Source of the DNA: Heterotrichella gracilis
Taxonomy: Eukaryota; Sar; Xanthophyceae; Tribonematales; Xanthonemataceae
Length of the DNA stretch: 64,000 bases
Direction of reading: 5' to 3'
Assembly: GCA_032358255.1 (NCBI GenBank)
Contig: JAULBX010025941.1
Coordinates: 4,321 to 68,320, forward strand
Position 1 is the first letter of the stretch. The number at the start of each line of letters is the position of its first letter. Below the pieces are notes generated by a model. That model saw only the letters and a list, made by a program, of their open reading frames with translations. It searched no databases and was not told where the DNA came from. A program made the translations under genes and the position numbers. Positions 59,142 to 64,000 of the stretch are shown here, piece after piece.

Positions 59142-59964
59142 TCACACAAACTTGATGTGGGCCACGTGGTCCAGTATGAAGCCCAAGAATTTGAGGTTGA
59201 ACATCAAAACCAAAAACGCGCCAATGACGATGTAGACGTCCTTTGCCTCAGGTGACCACAAGAAGTCCCTGATTTGGGCCAGCGCCTGGGTGGGAGATGG
59301 CGTGTTAACGAACAGCAGTGTCAGCGACACAACGACAGGGACCGGCGATGCAGGCAGATAGGGCAGCACAGGTGCAGGAGTCCTACATGAATGCAAAGAT
59401 ACAGAAAGACTGCCGGCCTGCCTGCCCAGGGGGTACTACGGCAGGTGAGCCCACTAAGGTGGTCCTGTCCAACACTCCATGCATGCCTCAGGTGACTGTT
59501 GAGCATGGCAAGCCCAGCAAGCAAGTGCGTGGCATAGGCCAACAAGCTGTATGGCCACAGGTTGTAGGTGCGACAAGCAGTCCTTGCCGACAGGACGCGA
59601 GAAGGTTGTGTCAGTCTGCCAAGGAAGCAAGTGCTAGGTGACACCCGCCCACCTCTTGACTTGCAAGCTGTAGGGAAAGTGTGTTCGAGCCAGTGCGCAC
59701 CAGTTCGTCAGCCGTTTGGCGGACCTCATCTTCTTCCGAGCTGGCGTCACTCGGGGCATTGGGCACCTTATCTGGGTCTTCCTTGTCGTTATTGTTCTCC
59801 TTGGTCGCCGAAACTAGGAGCTTGTTTTTGCGCTGCCTGAAGCCGTAGTGCAGGCCGGGAAGTGCACGAGCTGGAGAGGGCCAGGACTGGCGGCCGCTCC
59901 GGAGGGCATGAGCCTTGGTGCCAGGCAACTGGAAGCTGCCAGCTGCTGCGGTGGTGGCAGCCAT
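59142..59964 (-). CDS. Probable plastid protein with one membrane span (151 aa)
   Basis: Exon 59964-59653 joins exon 59285-59142 (stop TGA) in phase 0. The N-terminus (MAATTAAAGSFQLPGTKAHA, LRSGRQSWPSPARALPG) is a typical chloroplast transit peptide. An acidic hydrophilic segment follows (KENNNDKEDPDKVPNAPSDA, SSEEDEVRQTADELVRTGSN). The C-terminal exon carries one hydrophobic helix (DVYIVIGAFLVLMFNLKFLG) after ALAQIRDFLWSPEAK and ends HVAHIKFV. I infer a small thylakoid or envelope membrane protein with a single transmembrane helix. The family is not recognised, but the order of features is coherent, and the donor and acceptor are good. Confidence 0.7.
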
Positions 59965-60709
59965 GGTGGATGGCACCTCGGTCGGTAGAAAGGAGTGCAA
60001 CAGGAACCCAGCAAAGTTGGAAGCACGACAGGCAATTTGAAGGCCAACTGTTTGAAGTTCACATACCGGTATGGTGATAAAGCACAAAGACAATAAACTG
60101 AACAGAGGGCCGTTCGTCCCGAAAGGGGAAAACACACGAGTCAACCTCGAGTTGGTCCATGACTGTGAACCCGGACACCTATATGCACGACACGACACCC
60201 ACCTTCACTGCAAAATGGGGTGAAATGCACTCAAATGAAGGACGCCAAACACAGTCTTACCGCTACGGTGGCTATTGTGTTGGTGGGCAGTCCTTCTCAC
60301 ATGCATGCATGCATGCATGCATATTGTTGCGACAGCCCACTGAACTGCGAACCTACCGTGCGCTACAAGTTCAGTGTCAGCGCCATCACAAAATATTTCA
60401 AGTTTTTGAGGTGTTTTTAACCCCGTCCGTCGTGCCCGAATTCTTTGAGGGCTTTACCTAGCTCTGATTGAGCAGTTCCCAAAAAATGTGCTGGGTAGAT
60501 GATACATATATCCGCTAAGGGTTAACCTGTTTGCCAACAACCAACGTTCAGCCAAAAAGGCAACCTGAGTTCCAGGCGAATTTGGTTCTTTGTTGCTATG
60601 CACCAACGGCATTGGCAGCAAGTCTCGAGAAAGTGAGGCATCCTTGGTCGAATTTGGGTGAGGTGCATAGCCTTCTGCCAAGGAAGCCTATCCTGTCAGC
60701 AAAGACAGC
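59965..60709. promoter_or_regulatory. Divergent intergenic region
   Basis: It lies between the start codons of the plastid protein gene (minus) and the coiled-coil protein gene (plus), so it should hold both promoters. A (CATG)n run (ATGCATGCATGCATGCATGC) sits at 60301-60322. No other motif could be assigned. Confidence 0.5.
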
Positions 60710-61722
60710 ATGGACGGGACTTCGGAGGGCCTGCTCCTTCGCAACTCCGAGCAGAGGGTTGTCCTGGTAAACCACAAGTCTGGCTTGGTACGTTCCTGCA
60801 CGAACTCGTTTAACATTACCTCGCTCGTGTATTCAATCCTCTGGACAGTCACCCTGACTGTGGACGTGTTTGCAGCCTTCCCTGTTGGAAATGGGCAAAC
60901 TCTCTATTGCACAGCAACTCTCCCTACTGCGAGAACCTGTGGAAGCACTAACCAGGGAAGTAGACCAGCAAACCCTTGACTGTGAAGTGGAAATAGAAGC
61001 ACTCAAGCGCAACGCAGACCATCAAGAATCTGCCCACCAAGTGGCAATAGAAGGACTGGAGGAGAAAGTGGCAGATCTAGAGGACCGAGTGGTGACAGAT
61101 GACTTCCGCACGACTCAGCCACAGCAGCGTGCAGTGGTGGATGGGGCCAGGGGGCATGTCATGGGGAGTGCTGGTAGAGGCAGGGAAGCTCATGCCCGAA
61201 CAGGCAAACGGTCCAGGGAAGGGAAAGCTTTCGTGGGATGAGGTGTTCAAGACGATATGTGGCAACATGGAACTGGTACGCATTTTTGGCGGTTTACAGG
61301 GGTACCTGCTGCCGCTTGGTGGAGTTCTTTGTGCCCTGCAACTATTGAAGTGCTTGTCTGCTATCTTCTGTCCAGTGCTTGCCTGCTGCTGCTGCTTCTC
61401 ATCATCCCCACAAGGTTGACACATCACCCTGCTGAACAGTGTGTTTGCTGTGTGGTCCAGGGTCTGTGAGGAGACAAAGTTGCCCAGGAGTGCAGTGATG
61501 GCGCTTCGGGAAAGGGACCAACGCCTGAACCCTGGTGCAGATCAGTTTTCGGAGGGTCAGCTTGCTGCAGCTGCCACCAAGCCAGCACCTGAGGCAATTA
61601 AGCCCTATTTGGAAGAGTACTTCAAGTTAATGTTTGGCCATTCACCAGCTACCACTTTGGCCCGTGAGAAGCAAGCTTTTGAGGAATATAAGGCTGGCTA
61701 CAACCTAGTCACGCGCCGATAG
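60710..61722 (+). CDS. Coiled-coil protein of unknown function (about 240 aa)
   Basis: Exons 60710-60787 (MDGTSEGLLLRNSEQRVVLV), 60876 to about 61091, about 61135-61301, and 61461-61722 (stop TAG) give a continuous frame of about 240 residues. The second exon has strong heptad character (LREPVEALTREVDQQTLDCE, EIEALKRN, VAIEGLEEKVADLEDRV), predicting a coiled coil. Later parts are KLSWDEVFKTICGNMELVRI, FGGLQGVCEETKLPRSAVMA and PYLEEYFKLMFGHSP. The intron between exons 2 and 3 would be only 43 nt, so that junction is doubtful and one boundary may be wrong. The last join (donor at 61302, acceptor before 61461) is firm. No known domain is recognised. Confidence 0.5.
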
Positions 61723-62000
61723 GTAGACTAACCTTTATGCCTGCTTTTCGATTTTGCTCAGTGTTCTGCCTCAGCGACCTCCATTTACGCGGTGGTTTAT
61801 GAATCACTGCTGTCCATGCCGCAGGTTGAGAAGAGCTGCACCAACGGGTTGCTGCCATCCCTGGCACAGAAGCTCTAGACATTTGCTTCAAAGACAACAG
61901 CGATGACAGGAGGGATAGGGTGTTGGCGAGAGGCAGTGGAAGCGTATCCAAGCCCTTCCCACTTGCTCGTGCACTAGCACTCCCAGCCCAATGGCATAGG

Positions 62001-62126
62001 CGCATAGCAGGGTCAGAATGCGCGCCTCTGGTTACTGGGTTAGTAACCCAGTAATACCCTAGGGTAAATAGTATCCTTGAAAAGACCCAGTAAACGAGTG
62101 GCGCAAATTCTGACCCTGCCGCTATG
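62001..62126. repeat. Fold-back element
   Basis: CGCATAGCAGGGTCAGAATG then CGCGCCTCTGGTTACTGGGT (62001-62040) pairs with the reverse complement of 62085-62126. TTACTGGGTTAGTAACCCAG adds a second palindrome inside the left arm and the loop. Confidence 0.85.
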
Positions 62127-62250
62127 TTTTGCGCTGCTGTGATTGGTGAGGGTTCAAGTGACTTGCTGGGCGTATCCACACTAAGCAAGTTCCTCCTGGC
62201 AGGTCGCTAATTAGCGTGACCTTTCTCGCTTCCTTCGTGTTGCCCGGTCA

Positions 62251-62374
62251 CTGGGGGAGGATACTTGAACCTGTCAGAACAACAAGCTAATCCTTATGCC
62301 ACTGTGGCCGCCATGCGCCATGCGGCATCAGGATTAGCTGCTTGTTTCTGACAGGTTCAAGTATGGCCCCCCAG
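62251..62374. repeat. Fold-back element
   Basis: CTGGGGGAGGATACTTGAAC then CTGTCAGAACAACAAGCTAA (62251 onward) pairs with TAGCTGCTTGTTTCTGACAG then GTTCAAGTATGGCCCCCCAG (62335-62374). The loop contains a small palindrome (GCCGCCATGCGCCATGCGGC). Confidence 0.87.
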
Positions 62375-63746
62375 AGCCTAAATTTGAATCCTGCAGAATT
62401 TGTGGCTTATTAGTTTGGTTATCCCACGGAGTCTGAAGCGTTTCCATTACAGTTCTCATTGTGAGTCAGAGTCGTGCCTTGGGTTGCTTTTGGTTTTGAC
62501 AGTGATGCAAAAACAAGACAGAATGCACATGTAACACATTTTATGACATCAAATTACCGACCCAATACAACGCAATGCCATGCCTATTCAATCCAATTTG
62601 GGTTGCGGCCAGTCTTGCCAAGCTGCCAACGCACTGCCAAAGTGACACGCAATCATCAGTGCTAAATGTCTCGTTGTTCCTGTCTCCAGAACTGAATTCA
62701 ATTGGCTACCCGTTACCGTGTCCAACTTGAGGGAACTTCCTTCAAGGTGTCACTGTGACCGCATGCCTGCTCTGTGGTTCACATGGCCACTCCCAATCCC
62801 CCATTGTTGGTGAAATGAGGTGACTCACCCGGCCTCAGAGGCCGGGTCAGGTGAGGTACCAAGATGTGAGATAAGATAAGGTGAGGTGGAATTGCTTGAC
62901 CCCATGACGCCTGACGGGTTCATAGGGTGTGTGCCATCATCGCAGGCGCAGGCCAGCACAAGCTCCTACCCACTCTACTGCCACGTGGTCTCATCCTAAA
63001 CCCTGAACTCAGGAAGGACGCCCCACACCCTCCCAATGGATGGTCGGCTGTGGCTGCTGTGGTGGGTGGCTGCAGGATGGTGGGCGGATCAGGGCTGGAA
63101 TTGCACATGGCGGGGCGGGGGTGGGTGGTCGACGCTGTCAGGTGGAAACACATGCGCCCATGTCTGACGCCATGCGTGCGCTGTCATACCCTGTGGAAGG
63201 GTTTTTGCAACCCCTCGCCAGCTTGGCAACAAGGGCACGCACCTGCCTGTGGGTGCTGTGTGAGGAGGGGGCTCAGAGCCAACCCCAAAACCCTGTGCTA
63301 GGGTATCACTGGGGTCGTGGAGAGGATGCCTGCAGGGTGGAGGGTTCCTCCCTGTCGCCCAGCCCTTGCTTGGGGTTCCAGGAAGGTTTTCCACCATGTG
63401 GGGTGTTCCCCAGCCAGGGCATTGCGCAAAGCAAGTGTGAGCAATTACGAGGCTCCCCCTGCTCACTCTATGCCCAACCCTAGCAAAGGGTTTGGTGGGG
63501 CTGTCGCGTCCTCGACCCCCTGCGCGCAACCACACCTGTCAGTCCTAGACAACCTTAACCCTACACAGTGCGACGCTGGATGCATGGCATCTATAAACCA
63601 TGATGCCTGATCAGTGCACAATGGCACGCGTTACAATACTACACCCGGTACACTGCTTCATGGCAGAAATGGCAACCCTGGGCATCTGCATCGCATAGCA
63701 ACCCTACAACCTGAACCTTTAAATCCTAAACCCTAAACCCCCGTAC

Positions 63747-63946
63747 CAGGTGTGCATCATAGTAGGGCTGCTGGTCATAGAAGCTCTGGCTCTGATAGCC
63801 CCCCTGGCTCAGCCCATCATCCCCAAATGTGAATGTGTCCTGGCTGAATCCCAGGCCCCCAGCCCCTTGGGTCCACCCCGTGGCAGACATTTGAGAGTAG
63901 CCCCCCTTGGAGCGGTAGGGGTCGGACTGGCTGGGGCGGGCGCGGG
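63747..63946 (-). CDS. Exon of a probable UPF1 RNA helicase C-terminal tail (partial)
   Basis: A single exon (acceptor CCCAG before 63946, donor GTACGG after 63747) encodes 66 residues in one frame. It contains repeated SQ motifs in a Gly/Tyr/Gln-rich context: ARPSQSDPYRSKGGYSQMSA, GGLGFSQDTFTFGDDGLSQG and GYQSQSFYDQQPYYDAHL. This composition is typical of the phosphorylation-dependent SQ-rich tail of UPF1, the nonsense-mediated decay helicase. The helicase core would lie beyond the right edge of the window. A CCCTAAACCC stretch follows in the intron. Other SQ/GY-rich proteins cannot be excluded. Confidence 0.5.
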
Positions 63947-64000
63947 CTGGGAGGGGAGAGGGGAGGGTGTTAGTATGAAAAGGGGTGGGGGGGAGGAGGA

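Larger units (their letters stand above)
61723..63746. other. Gene-poor 2-kb stretch with two fold-backs
   Basis: No supported gene. Two inverted repeats are listed separately, and CCCGGCCTCAGAGGCCGGG forms a hairpin at 62828-62846. A short minus-strand frame 63519-63463 after a good acceptor (GVEDATAPPNPLLGLGIE, then TGA) could be the last exon of the gene at 63747-63946, but this is only a possibility. Confidence 0.5.

Noticed and set aside
61709-62188. 159-codon minus-strand frame
   Set aside because: It runs through the fold-back at 62001-62126 and opposite the coiled-coil gene's end; composition is not protein-like.
62927-63610. Plus-strand frames of 97-147 codons
   Set aside because: Overlapping frames without consistent splice joins; no recognised motif.

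Overview
The window looks like nuclear DNA of a green alga (Chlorophyta). The evidence is: spliceosomal genes with many short exons and GT-AG introns; plant/algal chloroplast proteins (a thylakoid-lumen pentapeptide-repeat protein with a bipartite transit peptide, a plastid-type S1-domain protein, a plastid-type pseudouridine synthase); a Rab11/RabA GTPase of the green lineage; plant-type telomere heptamers (CCCTAAA/TTTAGGG) scattered through introns; and CATGCATG-rich intergenic DNA. The species cannot be named from the sequence. Exon limits were worked out by hand from splice dinucleotides, protein continuity and intron phase. In most genes the phases close exactly, which is the main support for the models.

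Layout, left to right: a 101-bp tandem repeat (1-300); an S1-domain RNA-binding protein (minus, 509-4025, open at both ends); a SUFU-like domain protein (plus, 4860-6618); an unrecognised 184-aa protein (minus, 7498-9645); a 370-aa protein faintly like TCAIM/DUF4460 (plus, 10758-14393); a lumenal pentapeptide protein (plus, 15211-17323); a satellite-like block (18690-19335); a longin/small-adaptin protein like TPLATE/TSET subunit LOLITA (minus, 19982-21487); an RluA-type pseudouridine synthase (minus, 22364-26041), divergent from Rab11 (plus, 26621-28001), which converges on exosome subunit RRP43 (minus, 28295-29372); a 327-aa membrane protein (minus, 30991-32336); eEF1B-gamma (minus, 33398-38438), divergent from a single-thioredoxin PDI with an ERp29c tail (plus, 39133-41922); a complete non-autonomous CACTA DNA transposon (42294-43942); a 99-aa MGN-start protein (minus, 44516-45273); a seven-exon, 789-aa secreted or membrane protein of unknown function (plus, 48223-55628); a 151-aa probable plastid membrane protein (minus, 59142-59964); a coiled-coil protein (plus, 60710-61722); several fold-back elements; and one exon of a likely UPF1 C-terminal tail (minus, 63747-63946). 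No operon logic applies. The gene set is housekeeping: translation, RNA processing, membrane traffic, ER folding and plastid functions.

The most unusual signal is a recurrent architecture I call 'splice-junction echoes'. In nine genes, about twenty exon edges (20-100 nt of exon end plus the splice site and the start of the intron) have one to three degenerate direct copies inside the adjoining intron or 3' flank. Telomere-type heptamers often lie between the copies. At least seven other genes in the same window lack them. This suggests a local duplication process aimed at, or retained at, exon/intron junctions, and it leaves many decoy splice sites.
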